Shown in pieces: positions 1 to 12,808 of a stretch of 64,000 bases of DNA. Position 1 is the stretch's first letter, and each line of letters starts with the position of its first letter. The notes under the pieces were generated by a model, which worked only from the letters and a program-made list of their open reading frames with translations, did not search any database and was not told the DNA's origin. The DNA comes from Cavenderia fasciculata (taxonomy: Eukaryota > Evosea > Eumycetozoa > Acytosteliales > Cavenderiaceae). The translations under genes and the position numbers were made by a program. The stretch spans positions 930,001-994,000 of the forward strand of contig NW_004457723.1 of the NCBI RefSeq assembly GCF_000203815.1, written 5' to 3'.

Positions 1-151
1 GCTCAGCTCAGCTCTCTTATTGAATAAAATTTTATACAACCATCCTCCTCCTCCCTCCTCCCTCCTTCCTTTCTTTTGGTTTTCAATTTAAATCCATATT
101 CGAAATATAAACAATTTATTTAAATTATATATAGTATCTCTAGAGAGAGAA

Positions 152-2054
152 ATGGTTAAAGCAAATATAAAGGAATGTCTAAAGAATGAAGACACAGCAA
201 TTCCATTGGAACTGGATTTAAATTCATTGAAATTGAATAAATTTCCAAGTGAATTGAAAAAGGAAATATATAGAGACAAGAAGAAACTGGTCAAAGCAAT
301 GATAAAGAAACTTGATGTCAGTATCAACAAACTCAACGATTTCAAATGGGACTTGTCATCTAGTTTTGACCAATTGGACTATCTAAATTTGTCGGGGAAT
401 CCATTGTCATCGTTGATGACGATTGGGTTACCTGGATCCGTCTATCTCAAGACTATCACCAAGATTGATGTATGTGGATGCAAATTATTACGTGTTGGAC
501 AAAACGATCTCAGACAATTGACCAATCTTGCTCAACTCAATCTCTCCAACAATGAGATTGGCGAGATTCATCCAGAGGCATTGAGCTGTCTTGCCCAACT
601 CGAGGACCTCAATGTCAGTGGTAACTCGTCTCTCAAGGCCATTCCAGAGGCTGTTTTAAAGTGCCGTCAAATCACTCATTTGGATGTCAGCGGGTGTTCA
701 ATCAATGAACTGCCACATGACCTCTCTCCCCTCGCCAAAATGCTCGAACTCAACCTTGGAAATAATAATATCAGCGAGATTCCAGATTCGATCAGTCTCC
801 TCGTTTTTCTTTGTCGCATCAATCTCCAAGACAACAACATCCGCAATCTTCCACTGTCAATTGGAAAATGTAGAGGCATTGTATCCCAAATGAACGGTAT
901 CATCCTTCACGGCAATCCATTGGATGCTGAAATCAAACAATTGTACAATGAAAATCCAGCAAAGTTGGCAGCCTATCTCGAAAGAAGATATCAACTACAA
1001 GGTGGTGACACACTAAACTTTAAATTGGCAGCTCAATATAAACATCAACAACAACAACCAGCAGCAGCAACGCCAACAAAATCATCACCACCCTTGTACC
1101 CACAATCTCCACCAAATACAGGATACCCAATTGCTACTACTACCTCTACCACCACTTCTTCCAATCAAGCCAATTCAGCAGCTTCATCACTACAATCAAA
1201 TACTCCAACTACATCAGTACTATCAACGAGTAATGGTAGTTCAATGGCTTCATCACCTCGATCCTACAAATTATCAGTATCAAATGAAGCATGGAGAGAA
1301 TTGCCAAATCACATTCCTGGTCCAAAACACAATCTTGGTGGTGGTGGATCATCTGCTTCTTCTTCCCCCATTTCCTCATCTCCCATGACAAATCCTTTAA
1401 GACTCTCCCAACAATATCAACAACAACAACCACCACCATCACCACTACACCATAGTGCTGGTGGTATTAGAACTCAATTTCAATTTTCCGACTCCCCATC
1501 ATCGTCACCCTCTACTCCATCACCTTTATCATCATCACCTCAATTTATGACGCAACAACAACAACAACATCCAGAAGACCCAACCGTTACAATGATGAAA
1601 GAGAATATTTATGGAATGATTAAAAATGAATTTAGACAAAACATTACATCAATCTATGAAAAAGTAAACAAATCATCAAATGTCAAAGAACTAATTCAAT
1701 TTGCTACAATTGTTAGATCTATCCAATCTGTATGTATTTAAAAAAAAAAAAAAAAAAAGATAAATACATTTTATTAATCCTTTTTTATTTTATTGTATTT
1801 AGGAATTGGATGATATTGGAAAGATTCTGGCATATAAAAAGATTTATTTACCAAATATTGAAAAAAACATTGGAAGTAATGCTAGTGAAACCGAAAAATT
1901 CAATCAATTGAAACAACTTGTTAAATCAAAGATTGAAATATGTGTAATTTATTCAAAACATACAATAGAACATGTTGATATTCAACATAGTATGTCTGAC
2001 CTATCTTTTGTCTATAGAGTTATTAAATCATTATCAAATAAATTGACTTTATAA
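152..2054 (+). CDS. Leucine-rich repeat protein with low-complexity tail (2 exons)
   Basis: Exons 152-1729 and 1803-2054, joined by an intron with a GTATGT donor, a T-rich tract and an AG acceptor; the phase is 0 and the model gives 609 residues. The first ~280 residues hold about eight leucine-rich repeats of the LxxLxLxxN.I..IP type, such as LAQLNLSNNEIGEIHPEAL. A Pro/Ser/Gln/Thr-rich low-complexity region follows (about 290-470). A helical tail begins at EDPTVTMMKENIYGMI and runs across the splice junction. There is no signal peptide or TM segment, so it is probably intracellular. LRRs of this kind serve as protein-binding scaffolds; I do not recognise a named orthologue. The ATG follows an AGAGAGA purine tract. 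Without the second exon the protein would stop in the intron. Confidence 0.85.
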
Positions 2055-2131
2055 ATATATATATATATGGAATAGATAATTAATTTATTATTATTATTAT
2101 TATTAGTAAAAATACATTAAATCATTTTTGA

Positions 2132-5100
2132 TTAAGATTGTTGGGTTTTTAGTTTTATAGATCTATTTAGATTACCAAATTTGAATCTAATAAAGTTACT
2201 ATCTCTTAAATAGAGGACGGCTCCAACTACCAATGCAATCAATACAGCTCCTCCAACTGCTACACCAACTGCAATCTTCCATGTGTTTGATGATTCCGAT
2301 GAACAATCTTGCTCTTTGTCTTGTCCGACTACCAATGCTGAGAAATCTGGATCGAGTAGACAAAAAGTACATTGAGGTACATGAACTCCAATCAATGCCA
2401 ATGAATCAGTATCACTTCCAACAATTCTGGTTTGATTAATTAATTCATTTCTCGAAAATGTCTTTCTTCCATCGGAATAGGAATAGGAAAGGAATCTACC
2501 ATAGAATTGTGTGTCATTCTTGATGACTCGTAGATAACTATCACTTCCTAGTATTTGTTCAAAGGTTGGAATATCACTATTGGAACATGATTGAATTGAT
2601 TGTTCATTATTGACAATGGTTGAGAATACAACTCTGAGATGTGAAAGAATCGATTGATATTGCCATCCAGTGACATTTACTCCTACTTTAATACTATTTG
2701 CTCCGACCGATACAATACTATCACCAAATGGTAATTGCCTATCCAGAGTCGAATACTCAATCAGAGATGTAACATTGACAATTGGTGATAGTGTTGGATA
2801 CAGAGTTGAATTGATCAACAATCTATAATGAAGTGATGTAAGATTATCACCCGATTGATCGGTAACATTCCATTGATCAGTGATTAATTCTTGAACTACA
2901 ATATCATCACCATCCAATTCTTGAATAGCAACCAATGAAAAAAAGAATTGATATCCATCCAATTCAAATGTTGCAACTGGTTTTGTATCATTTTGTACAA
3001 ATGTTACATTTGGATTTTCTAAAAAAAAAAGGAATAAATTAATATTATTTTTTAATTGTTGTTATTTTGATTTACTTACTAAAAAATCTACAATTATCAT
3101 AATAACCTTGATCACACTGACATACACCCTGATCATTACATTGACCATGACCATAACAATTTGATGTCTGATCGATACATTGTTGTTTTAAGGATTGTGA
3201 TGGTGGGAAGGGAATAGAGATGACATTGTTGAGTGAAATGGAATAACCATCGACACTGACCTGAACCGAGGATACGCCTGGTGGTGGAGTTGCCAATAAA
3301 TTGCATTCAATGTATGATACGTTTCTATTTGTAATAGTACAAATGGCAGTGTTGTTTAATTTTACATAATGATTTTGTGATACTGAAGGTCCAAAATATC
3401 CACTCAAAGTTATTTTTAATCCATTTAATTGTGTTGATGTTACTAATGGATATGAATTTGGTGATTCTAAAAAAAAAAGAAAAAGAAAAGGGATGGATAG
3501 TTAATAAATATTATGACAAAATTGAAATATATTCTATATTCTATATTCTATTACGACTTACGAAGAGTAAAGACTGTAGAAAATGAATTAAATTCATTGG
3601 ACATTGTAAAATTGTAATCACCTCCATTCAATCCTTCTGTGGAACATGTTGCTCCCAACAAATTACATACCAATGAGACTCCCCTTTGGTCATTTGATAT
3701 GATTACTCGATGTTCAACGTAGGGATTGACCTGTTGCGTGAATCTAAGTGTAATCGTATTGTTTGTCGAATGGATTATTGGTACGATATTTCTAACTGTT
3801 ATATCGGCCACAATCAGTGATACTGGTATTGTTATATTTGTACCCAAAGAAACCATACGGTTTTGTATTGGTGATACCTCTGTAAATGGATATCTAGATT
3901 AAAACTAAGGTTAATAATGGCGGTGGTCTAAATTGATCAGTATAATATTTAAATATTTAGTATTGATACATACAATATAACCGAGTTTACAACCAATACT
4001 CTAGATGGAGCGACACCCCAACCAAGTTTGCTACCTGTTAGGGTTGCATATCCACCAATTGATGGAACAACTCCTGTTGTATTGAGAGCAGGTGTACATT
4101 GGAAGTTTTGAGGATAAGGTAAATCGGTGAGAATTGATTGTGGATAACACCAAAAACAATCGGCTACACTTTGAATGTTTGTGTTTCGAATGTCAATAGT
4201 GTGTCTACAAAAATCACTTGTGACAGGTGTAAGAATTTGGTTCATTGAGAGAATAATGTTTGTCGATGCTACTTGTTCAAATACCACTGCTGGTGGCATT
4301 GCCTTTAATAAATTACTAGTTAAATCACTAAAAAAAATAAAAACAAAAATGTTAATAATAATAATAAATGACATATATAATATCCTTCCTGAGAAGTCAG
4401 GCCAACTTACACTGTTGTTATATTGACTGGGAATCTTATTTTGTTTGATACTCCTGTTATTTTTGCATCTTTTATTATCCTAGAAAATAATAATAATAAT
4501 ATTAATAATGTTAGCTATACACCTATTTTTTTTTTAAAACTTACATTGACACTAGAGTAGAAGAAAGTGTGGATGGGATTTGGAAAGAAGAAAACGGAGT
4601 AGATTGTAAACTAAAAGTTACTAAATTTGTAAAAAGCCCAATATCATTTGGCAATAGAGCTGTTTTCGGACCTCTCATATCCCTAAAGAATAGAAAAAAA
4701 TAAACAATCATTAGAAAATGAATCATCCATTTTTATAACTTTTCATAAATACATACAAGTTTCTAACCAAAGTTGGGTTTATAAAATGTAAACTAATATT
4801 GACTCTGAAATGTGACACATAAAATAAAATTGGTTAGAGCGAGTTACAACATTTCAGATTTCATTCATTCATTCAACAAAGAAAGATTATCTAGAGTTGT
4901 AATACTTACGAGGATATTCCAATGATAGGACAATCAATCTCAACTGCTACATTGTTTGCATGAGAGGTAGCTCCAAATACTTCAAGAGTTGGAAAACTTT
5001 TTTTGGTCATGGTGAAGATGGTATCATCTAACATAAAATCCACACCAAAGTTTAAAAGCTTGTCAAGTACCATGGTATCGTTGATTTGAAAAGATAGCTT

Positions 5101-5843
5101 TGGATTACCAAAAAGTGAAAGGAATTTGATAACTGATCCATTAAAGAAATTAACAATAGACTCTAAATTGGGATTTTCTGAAATTACCCTAAAGAGAAGA
5201 GAAGAGTAAAAAAAAAGTAATGTCAAACTCTTATTATTATTATTATTATTATTGTACATACAATGATTCTAATTTTGTAAATGATGGTCCTGGGAAGTTA
5301 CTTTTAATCTGGGTTAGGGATGCGTCACCAACTATTTCAAGTATTTGAAGTTTCAAACAATTACCAATCAAGTCTAATATTTGGATATTGGGGTTTTGAG
5401 TAGGAGCATTATGAATTTTAAGAGTGAGTAACTCTGGAAATGATAACGATGTTACTGGGACGACATTGGAGGGGAAACCAGAAGGTGGAGGACTCAAGAT
5501 ATTACTATAGTAAACAAAAATGGGTTAAGTATAGGGTAGGAATATATATATATATATATAAAAGGAGGAGTTTAAAAACTTACACTTGAAGGACTCGCAT
5601 TTGTCCTGCAACAATTGAACAAGAGAATACGGTTTGACCTTGCACAGCAGAATTGCAAGCAGTGTCATTTAAAGGAAGAAAAGACTGCAATCCATACTGA
5701 TTAATCATAAACACAACACTTGCCAACTCATCTGCTGGTAAACTTTGTGAATCAACAAACGTACCTATGTTACTTGACCATAATAACAAGATTGAAATTA
5801 CAATCAAAACAATTTGATTATAACTTCTTCTTGTTGTATTCAT
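2132..5843 (-). CDS. Cell-surface protein with LRR-like, IPT/TIG and EGF-like domains and one TM helix (10 exons)
   Basis: Reconstructed exons (5' to 3' on the minus strand): 5843-5584, 5504-5262, 5188-4910, 4804-4757, 4682-4545, 4479-4411, 4327-3974, 3893-3562, 3466-3080, 3018-2132. Every junction is GT-AG and the total closes in frame at 998 residues. The N-terminus has a hydrophobic signal peptide (IVLIVISILLLW) ending near VDSQS. The ectodomain starts with leucine-rich, LRR-like segments, several of which coincide with single short exons. It continues with IPT/TIG-like beta domains around YPFTEVSPIQ and an EGF-like module (CYGHGQCNDQGVCQCDQGYY). A TM helix (IAVGVAVGGAVLIALVVGAVLYL) and a short basic tail end it. 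The layout recalls dictyostelid ComC/LagC-Tgr-type adhesion and communication proteins, so a role in cell-cell recognition is an inference. Many N-x-S/T sites fit an extracellular domain. Confidence 0.82.
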
Positions 5844-6242
5844 CGTCTCTTTTATCTTATCTACTATTATATATTTATGTGTATTGTACAATTGATCACA
5901 TCACATTCTTTCTTTGCTTCTTGATAAAGGGAGAGGCACTTCTCTTCAGAAAAATAGTCAAAGGATATCTTTTTATCGTGGAAACAAATATCTAATTATC
6001 AAATCTTGATCTTTAGATAAATATATACTCTCTGATTGCGAGTGGGGGGGGGGGGTTATTTTTACTTAAAAACTTTTAAAACACTTTTATTTCTTTTTTT
6101 TTGATGTTTTTGTTCAAAATTATTATTATTATTATTATTATTTATAAAACGGTCAAATTATTTTTGTTGTTGTTTTGTGTGTGGGTGGGTAGGGGGTGAT
6201 ACTTGATGATATGTTGTTGTTGTTGGGATTTATATATACAAA
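5844..6242. other. Intergenic: promoter of the surface protein and 3' flank of the acyl-CoA synthetase
   Basis: No gene seen. The stretch holds a run of 12 or so G (near 6046-6057), unusual in such AT-rich DNA, a TTA/ATT trinucleotide run near 6120-6142, and GT-rich DNA (TGTTGTTGTTT) just past the stop of the synthetase. Confidence 0.6.
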
Positions 6243-8835
6243 TTACATTTCTGGGTGAAGTTGCTTATACTCTTTGTAGAGGTTAGCAATGATGGATTCA
6301 TAATGCTCTTTGAGTTGTGGTCTCTTTGGCTTGAACGATGGGGTCATGAGATTGTTTTCCTCGGAAAAGGCAGTGTCTTCCAAATGGATGTGCTTCATCT
6401 TTTCGAAGCTTTGGAGGTTGGCACCCTTGGCAGAGACTTCGAGCGAGTCCATGATCTCCTTGTAGAGTTCCTTGGACTTGACGAGAGCCTTCTTGTCGTT
6501 GAAATCGAGGTGTGGGTACTTGGATGGAATCAACTTTTCCAAGACATCGAAATCGGGGACGACAACACCGACGAGGAAACTGTTGAGAGAGTCACCATAG
6601 ACAAAGACTTGCGAGGCAAGTGGTGAACGCACATAGATACCCTCGAGGTACTCGGCGGCAACATACTCTCCTTGCGACAACTTAAAGATGTTCTTTTTAC
6701 GATCGACGATAGAGAGTGTTCCGTTGGCATTCCAACGACCAATATCACCAGTGTGGAACCATCCGTCTTGACGGAGATCTTCGGCGGTTTTCTCTGGGTC
6801 CTTGTAGTAGCCCTTGAAGACGTTGTAACCACGGATGGCAACCTCACCACGTGGGTTTGGCTTGTCGGTGGCGTAGTAGTTCATCTCGGGGACGTCGACG
6901 AGCTTGACCTCGCAACAGGCCAATGGTGGACCGACGTAGGCACTCTCTGGGTCTTCTGGGTAGCCGACGCAGGCACCGCCGACATTCTCAGTGAGACCGT
7001 AACCTTGGACGACTGGACAGCAGAACACAGCCTTGAGGAACTCACCAATCTTGGGGTCCAATGGAGCAGAGCCAGAGAGGATAAACTTGACACGGCCACC
7101 AATACGTTCCTTGGTCTTGGAAAAGATGATGCTATCCCAGATTGGGGTGGAACCACCAGACTTTTGAGCACTTTGCTTGGAGCTGAGACCCCAGGTGAAC
7201 AAGGTTCTCTTGAGCCATGACTCGCCGTTGATGGTCAACCACATCTTGTCGTGCAACTTTTGCCATACACGTGGTGCACCGCACAAAAAGGTTGGCTTCA
7301 ACTCGTGAATATCGTTAAAGAGCTCTGGAATGACACCTGAAAAGAATCCAATTTGTCCACCAACAAAACAAACCATCGAAACGACAGCTCTCTCAAAAGA
7401 GTGAGCCAATGGCAAATATGACATGTGAACATCATCACTGGTTAAACCAGCTGGTGAGAAATATGCACCTGCTACTTCTGATACCATATTTGTATGAGTT
7501 AACATTACTCCCTTAAAAATAAATAATAAATAAAATAAATTAGAATTAGAATCAAAATGTTTTTTTGTCAATCAATTTTCTTCTTTTTTCTTTCTTTCTC
7601 TTCTTTACCTTTGGATTACCAGTTGAACCTGAAGTATATAATAATGTACAAAGATCATCTGGGTTGGATGGAGTATGTGCAGTTGGGTTTTGAGCACCCA
7701 ATTGTTCAAATTGAGCAAGAGTAAAGAATTTAATCGATGAATCCTTTAATTTGTTCAAAATGGCTTCAGTTGGTTGATCAAAACTGACAATAGTAGTCAA
7801 TGATTGAGCATTTGTCATTTGAAGTAACTATAAATAGAATGAAATGAGTAAAAAAGTTGATTTTCAAAGAGTTATTATTAATTATTTACCTTGTCAATAT
7901 TCTTGCCTTCACATAAAACCAATTTAATTTCAGCATGATTGATAACGTATTCAATGGCATTTGGACCAAGAGTAGCATAGAGAGCAACTGGGACGATACC
8001 GTGGTTCATTGAACCCATATCTGAAATAACCCACTCTGGTCTGTTGATTGAAAAGATACCGATACGGTCACCCTTTTGAATTCCTTGATTGAAAAGAGCA
8101 AAACCTACATTCTCGGCTCTCTTTGCTGCATCCTTGTAGGTGATCCATTGATATGGACCACGTGTCTTACCATCAGCCAATAAGCCTCTAATACCTAAAA
8201 ATGGCTTCTCTGAATTTTTGTTCTTTCTACAATATTGTAATAAGTAGTAATATAGTAATAGATATATTAATATACTGACTGATACTGTATCTATATCAGG
8301 CTGTTGACGGAAATAGCAATCGAGTTTGAATGTGTGAGTTTTTTTTTTTTTCAAAACAACCAATTACACGTCACATAGACTTTCAACTCTTTCGCTTTTC
8401 TCCATCAAATTTTTGTTGCCATTGTTGTTGTTGTTTGATAATTACTGATAGACATCATAGAGAGTCTTGGTAGTGTCATCTGGTTGAGAGATCAAGTCTG
8501 GGTATTTAGTGTTTCTACGAGCTTTGGTTTCACCATTGGTTTCACCACCAACTGTAATTGATTGTGATGCAATCTACGAAAATAAAAAAATAGAAATAGA
8601 AATAGAATCGGATAGATAATATAGATAGAGATGAAGGTTTGATTAGTAATCAAATCTTATATGTGTATGTATGTATATATGATCCTTACGAATTTCTCAT
8701 CACCTGAGATTCTTTGAATGTGTTGTTGATCTATAGATAGTCGTAGTGAGGTGAGTGGTTATAGAAAGATATAGTAGTTAGTTAGTTGTCAATCTATTGT
8801 ATTCTTATTAGTAACATACTTGAGACTGTACTCAT
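6243..8835 (-). CDS. Long-chain fatty acyl-CoA synthetase (6 exons)
   Basis: Activates fatty acids to acyl-CoA with ATP and CoA. Exons: 8835-8820 (only 16 nt), 8730-8690, 8573-8446, 8226-7890, 7827-7609, 7511-6243; the sum closes in frame at 669 residues, the normal family length. The ANL-superfamily AMP-binding signature LLYTSGSTGNPK|GVMLTHTNM is split exactly by an intron. Later motifs are GYGLTENVGG, GWFHTGDIGRW and the linker/gate region VDRKKNIFKLSQGEY. The start MSTVSNQQHIQRISG comes from joining the 16-nt exon to the next two exons. Starting at an internal Met would lose the N-terminal region. No TM helix is obvious; dictyostelid relatives act on endosomes and membranes. GC at third codon positions is high in the long last exon, as in well-expressed genes. 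Confidence 0.93.
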
Positions 8836-9607
8836 TTTGTTTTTGTGATAGATATTATTTATTATTATTGATACAAAAAAAAAAAAAACTATAAAAGATA
8901 AATAATTAGATTGAGTTTTCTTCAGCTGTGAGGATAGGGTAACAAAAAAACTGTTTTGAGTTTTCAATTTTTTTTTAATTTAATTTTTTTTTGAAGATAT
9001 TTCATCTTTGATAAACTTAACTTCCTCTCTGTGAGGTTGACAGTTTGGTTTGTTATTCACCACCAATGATGTGGACACAGAGATTAAATTAATTGCTGGC
9101 GACGTTTACTTTTCTTTCCACTTCACCATCGCGGTGTGTCTGTCATCCCCCAATCCCCCTCAAATCCCATTGCGAGTGAGTGAACCGAGGGTCAACCTTT
9201 CTTCACCGAATAAAATCATCAAGAAAGATAGATAGTGGCGAGCGATTCAATTCAATTGGCGAGGAGTGGGGAATGAACAATTAAATCTTTAAAATATTTT
9301 AAAAACTATCACATTACTCGTTTAACTCTTTATATATAAAAAATATAGGTTTTTAACTTACAATATTAATTTAAATTAATTCCTTGGAATGAATATGAAC
9401 ATGACTATGAAAAGTATACCTTCTTCTTTTGTTTTTTTTTTTAATAAGAAAGATTTTTTATTCTTTCAATTGTACAATTGTTGTTGTTGTGTGAGATATA
9501 TATATCTTTTTAAATTAATGTTTGGTTTACTAAAAAAAATCCAACACTACGAATAGTTTTCTATCTATCTATCTGTTGTTTTTTAAAATTGTGTGTTGCT
9601 AGCTAAT
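8836..9607. other. Intergenic: upstream region of the acyl-CoA synthetase
   Basis: No convincing gene. Positions about 9050-9280 are markedly less AT-rich than the rest. They hold a 61-codon open frame (9050-9235) without a recognisable domain, which I do not call as a gene. T-runs and AT-only DNA fill the remainder. The sequence at 9157-9169 only loosely resembles the dictyostelid snRNA upstream element. Confidence 0.5.
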
Positions 9608-11227
9608 TTAATTCTTTTTATAAATAATCTTCATACGAATAGCCAAATTACCTGGTAATGAGGGATCGGTAATATTGATTTCGTCAGCCTCGGAGACATT
9701 GAGTTCCTTGAATGTCTTTTCGAGGTTTTTGACGGTGGCTTCGTGCAAGAGACCTTGCATGTAAAGGTTGCGACCGTTGGAACGGAGCGATGGCTTTTTG
9801 AGTTGGAAACGTGGGTCTTGGGAGATGTTTTCCAAAAAGGTGGACAAGGTGATGGTTGGCTCGGTCTCGTATGTGACAATGTTGGTTCCGCAGACGGCAC
9901 ATCCCTCCTTTTGCTCGTACTCGAATGTGTAGGTGTAGACACCATTGACACCATTGTACATCATATAGTTGTTCAAGTAACCACTGCTCTCTGTGCAGAT
10001 CTTGAAGGCTTCATTGCAACACGAGGCAGCAATAATAGCATTGGTCGAAGCAATAGCTGGAATAATGTTCTTGGCAACACCTTGAGTCAACTTGTAAGTA
10101 ACACCATTGATATTGTGATCTTCAGCTCTCTTTTTGGCAGTTTCAAACAACCATGTCATATGTTGAGGATTATCATTATCAAATTTCTCTAAACAAAATA
10201 AAAATAAAAAAATTAATTAATAATCATAATAATATTATGTTTGTTTGTAGTTTAAACTTACTTGGATCAAATGGTTTAGTAAGATTTTTATCTTCGAGAC
10301 CAAAAATAAGAGCCCATTGGATACAATGTTCTGGTACTCTTGGAGTGTTGGCAATGGTGCAAATAGCATAGGTAGTTTGTGGTGGGAAGGCATCGAGTGA
10401 ACATTCAAAGCACGATGACATACGTGGAATGATGACTCTGGCTTGTCCCTTGAAACCTTCAGTTCCACCGTCGATCAATGGAATGATGGTGTCTGGTTCT
10501 GGGTTACCTTCATTGTCGACTACAACCAAATTCACCAACAAACCATTAATCCATCTTCTGGCTTCAATCGAATCCAAACCTGCAATAATTAATTTAAATT
10601 GACGATAATAATCTTCATCCTTGTCTTGAATTTTACATTTATATCTATAATCAAAAGAAAAGAAAGAAAAGAAATAGAAGTGAATATATATGAATCTTTA
10701 GATATATTTATAAACTACTACTACTTACGGGGTTACTTTACAACCTGCAACTCTTTGATTAATAAAAGCAGCAGCTACTTCAGCCTTTGATTTACCAACA
10801 TCCTTTCTTCTATAATATTTTGATAATTAACAACAACAATAAAAGTAACTTCATATTAGTTCTCTTTCTTCTCTTCTTCATTATTCTTCTTTTCTTTTAT
10901 ATTTCTTTTTCTATCTTTTTGTTTTGTTTACCTAAATAAGAATTGTCTGTTTAAATTAGATACATCGATGGTATCCATATCGATGACATCGATATTTCTG
11001 AAACCAGACAAGGCAAGATTCTTTAACAACTCACAACCCAAACCACCAGCACCAATAACTAGGATCTTAAAGTCGTTTTGAATACCATTCTTGATGTTTG
11101 GTGTCTCTTTGGTGTCTGGTACAAAGTCGGCCATTGGACCTCCTCTATTTATGATCTTTTCAATGTCTGTCCATCTACCTTGAATATCTTGATACTGTCC
11201 TGCATCAGTTGCCATTGGTGTCTCCAT
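9608..11227 (-). CDS. uba3: NEDD8-activating enzyme E1 catalytic subunit, UBA3 (4 exons)
   Basis: Adenylates NEDD8 and passes it to the E2 UBC12, with APPBP1 as partner; this switches on cullin-RING ligases. Exons 11227-10932, 10809-10729, 10644-10262 and 10188-9608 close in frame at 446 residues, matching the family. Visible parts: the Rossmann/adenylation motif [21 protein letters not shown], the ATP-site run [16 protein letters not shown] (completed across intron 1), and [15 protein letters not shown]. CxxC-type cysteines occur in SSCFECS. The catalytic-cysteine segment is [18 protein letters not shown]. The C-terminal beta-grasp-like domain that recruits the E2 ends near [13 protein letters not shown]. 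The order and spacing leave little doubt. It lies downstream of the acyl-CoA synthetase promoter, with no functional link visible. Confidence 0.95.
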
Positions 11228-11608
11228 TATATATATCTCTCTCTCTTTCTATCTCTATTTATATATAACTACAAACACTATAATAACAATAATAACAAGA
11301 ATCAGCCAAACTTGTCATCATCAACATCAAAAATTAAATTAAATTTTTTTTTTTAGATTTTTTATTCTTTTCAAACAAATCAAAGAAAATTAAGAAATAA
11401 CTGTGATTCCAGTGTGCGCTACAGTATATTTTAATATTTTAATAATAAAAAGTTTATAAAAAAAAAGATGAATATTTATTTATTTTATTAGATATAAATA
11501 ATTTGAACAAATGAGTGTGAGTGGTAGAAATTTTGAGTAAGAGTATATTGGTGTCATTATTACACTATTAGTATTATTTGTTTGTTGTTTGTTTGTTTGT
11601 TATTTAGT
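11228..11608. other. Intergenic: uba3 promoter and 3' flank of the next gene
   Basis: AT-rich, with short microsatellites (TCTCTCTC near 11236, an AATAAC run near 11282-11300). I see no gene or RNA. Confidence 0.6.
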
Positions 11609-12235
11609 TTAAAAGAATGGTTGTTGATTTGGAGGTGGTGGATAATTCATTGGTTGTTGTGGTTGGAGTTGTTGTGGAGTAAACATTGGAATGCCACCTG
11701 GTGGTTGCATGTATGGCATCGATTGTGGTGGTTGTCCCATGTAGGGAGAGGCTGGAGCAGGGAACTCAATGACGATGAATGACTTGGTGATGGCATGACC
11801 TCTCTTTCCGTTGGCGTCCTTGTGGAAGTGCTTCTTGGATTGCTTGTAGTCGAGACGGAGACTGATACGACGGTTCTCGAGTTCCATGTTGGTTTGTGCG
11901 AGGATACCATCGATGGCCTTGTGGACTTCACGAGCATGGATAAACATCAAGACACCGGTAAAGATGGCACCACCGACAAAGAAGATACCACCAAACACAC
12001 CGGCAACAGTGCTCTTGGCGACAAAGGCGACAATGAAAAGAATGAACCCGAGAATGACAGCTGGGATAGAGATAAACAGTAATTTTGATTTCTTAATGGT
12101 TGCACTAGCAGCATTGATTCTACCGATAATAGAGTCAAACTCATTTGGTTGCATCACATTGTATAATTCATGTGGGAACTTTCTACTAAAGAATTGTGAT
12201 TCTAAACCATCTTGTTTAACTTTGACGTGATTCAT
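11609..12235 (-). CDS. GOLGA7/ERF4-like two-TM protein with Pro/Gln-rich tail
   Basis: Single exon, 208 residues. Residues ~15-50 (FFSRKFPHELYNVMQPNEFDSIIGRIN) match the pattern of the Golgin subfamily A member 7/ERF4 domain: an aromatic-rich start, FPxEL, then EF...I..IN. The central part has two adjacent hydrophobic helices (about 52-74 and 78-98). The domain seems to resume at MELENRRISLRLDY...SFIVIEF. The final ~50 residues are Pro/Gln/Met-rich and likely disordered. Family members partner DHHC protein acyltransferases that palmitoylate Ras-like proteins at the Golgi/ER. That role here is inferred only from the resemblance. It could instead be a dictyostelid-specific membrane protein. Confidence 0.6.
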   Translation of the reverse strand: MNHVKVKQDGLESQFFSRKFPHELYNVMQPNEFDSIIGRINAASATIKKSKLLFISIPAVILGFILFIVAFVAKSTVAGVFGGIFFVGGAIFTGVLMFIHAREVHKAIDGILAQTNMELENRRISLRLDYKQSKKHFHKDANGKRGHAITKSFIVIEFPAPASPYMGQPPQSMPYMQPPGGIPMFTPQQLQPQQPMNYPPPPNQQPFF

Positions 12236-12526
12236 GACTAATATAATATCTCTTATCTCTATATATATATAAATAGAATAGGATTATGTGTTTGTATGTG
12301 TTTGTTGTCTGACCAAATGAAAGTGTTGTTTCAAAACTTCATCAATAAGTTGCCTCAATCACCCAAAATACGAGGAAATAGACAGAGAAGCTTTTAAAAA
12401 AAAATGATGAGGGAGGTGTCCATTGTCGCATCTCGCTTTCAAAAATGGAAAGTGTTTTCTGTTGGTTCAAAAATCGGCGATCGGTTTATTTAATGTTTTG
12501 AGTTTCGGTTTGGTGTTGTTGTAGGA

Positions 12527-12808
12527 TTATCTCAAACCATCCCAGAAACGAGTCCACCATCTATAGAATGCTTGGTTGTCTTGGCTACTTAAACTACTGG
12601 TATGGTTCATCGTTGACGCTGAAGATGTATGTAACAATATTGATGATTGTTGAGATTGTTCCATAGATACATGGATACTATTTATTGATAGTTTATTAAA
12701 ACATTCTAAGGAATAAGAAGAAAGGGGAAAAAATGATGGGTATTAATATTTTTTAAAGATATATTTGTTAACAATATAGAGATAAATAGATAACATACTA
12801 TAAATCAT
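12527..12808 (-). CDS. Predicted small spliced gene, 62 residues
   Basis: Found by looking for splice sites rather than open frames. Exon 1 is 12808-12799 (ATG ATT TAT A, 10 nt) followed by a GTATGT donor. Exon 2 is 12705-12527 after an acceptor TTCCTTAG. The joined frame encodes MIYKCFNKLSINSIHVSMEQ, then a Ser/Gln/Thr stretch, and ends with an aromatic, basic C-terminus NQAFYRWWTRFWDGLR before TAA. The C-terminal half is markedly less AT-rich than its flanks, as expected of coding DNA. I do not recognise the product. The Trp-rich, amphipathic end would suit a short membrane- or partner-binding peptide. An alternative start is the Met at residue 18, which gives 45 residues from an unspliced frame (12664-12527). 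Confidence 0.5.

Noticed and set aside
9155-9171. Possible dictyostelid snRNA/class I RNA upstream element (CAAATCCCATT)
   Set aside because: Only a partial match to the known element, and no recognisable RNA gene follows at the right distance.
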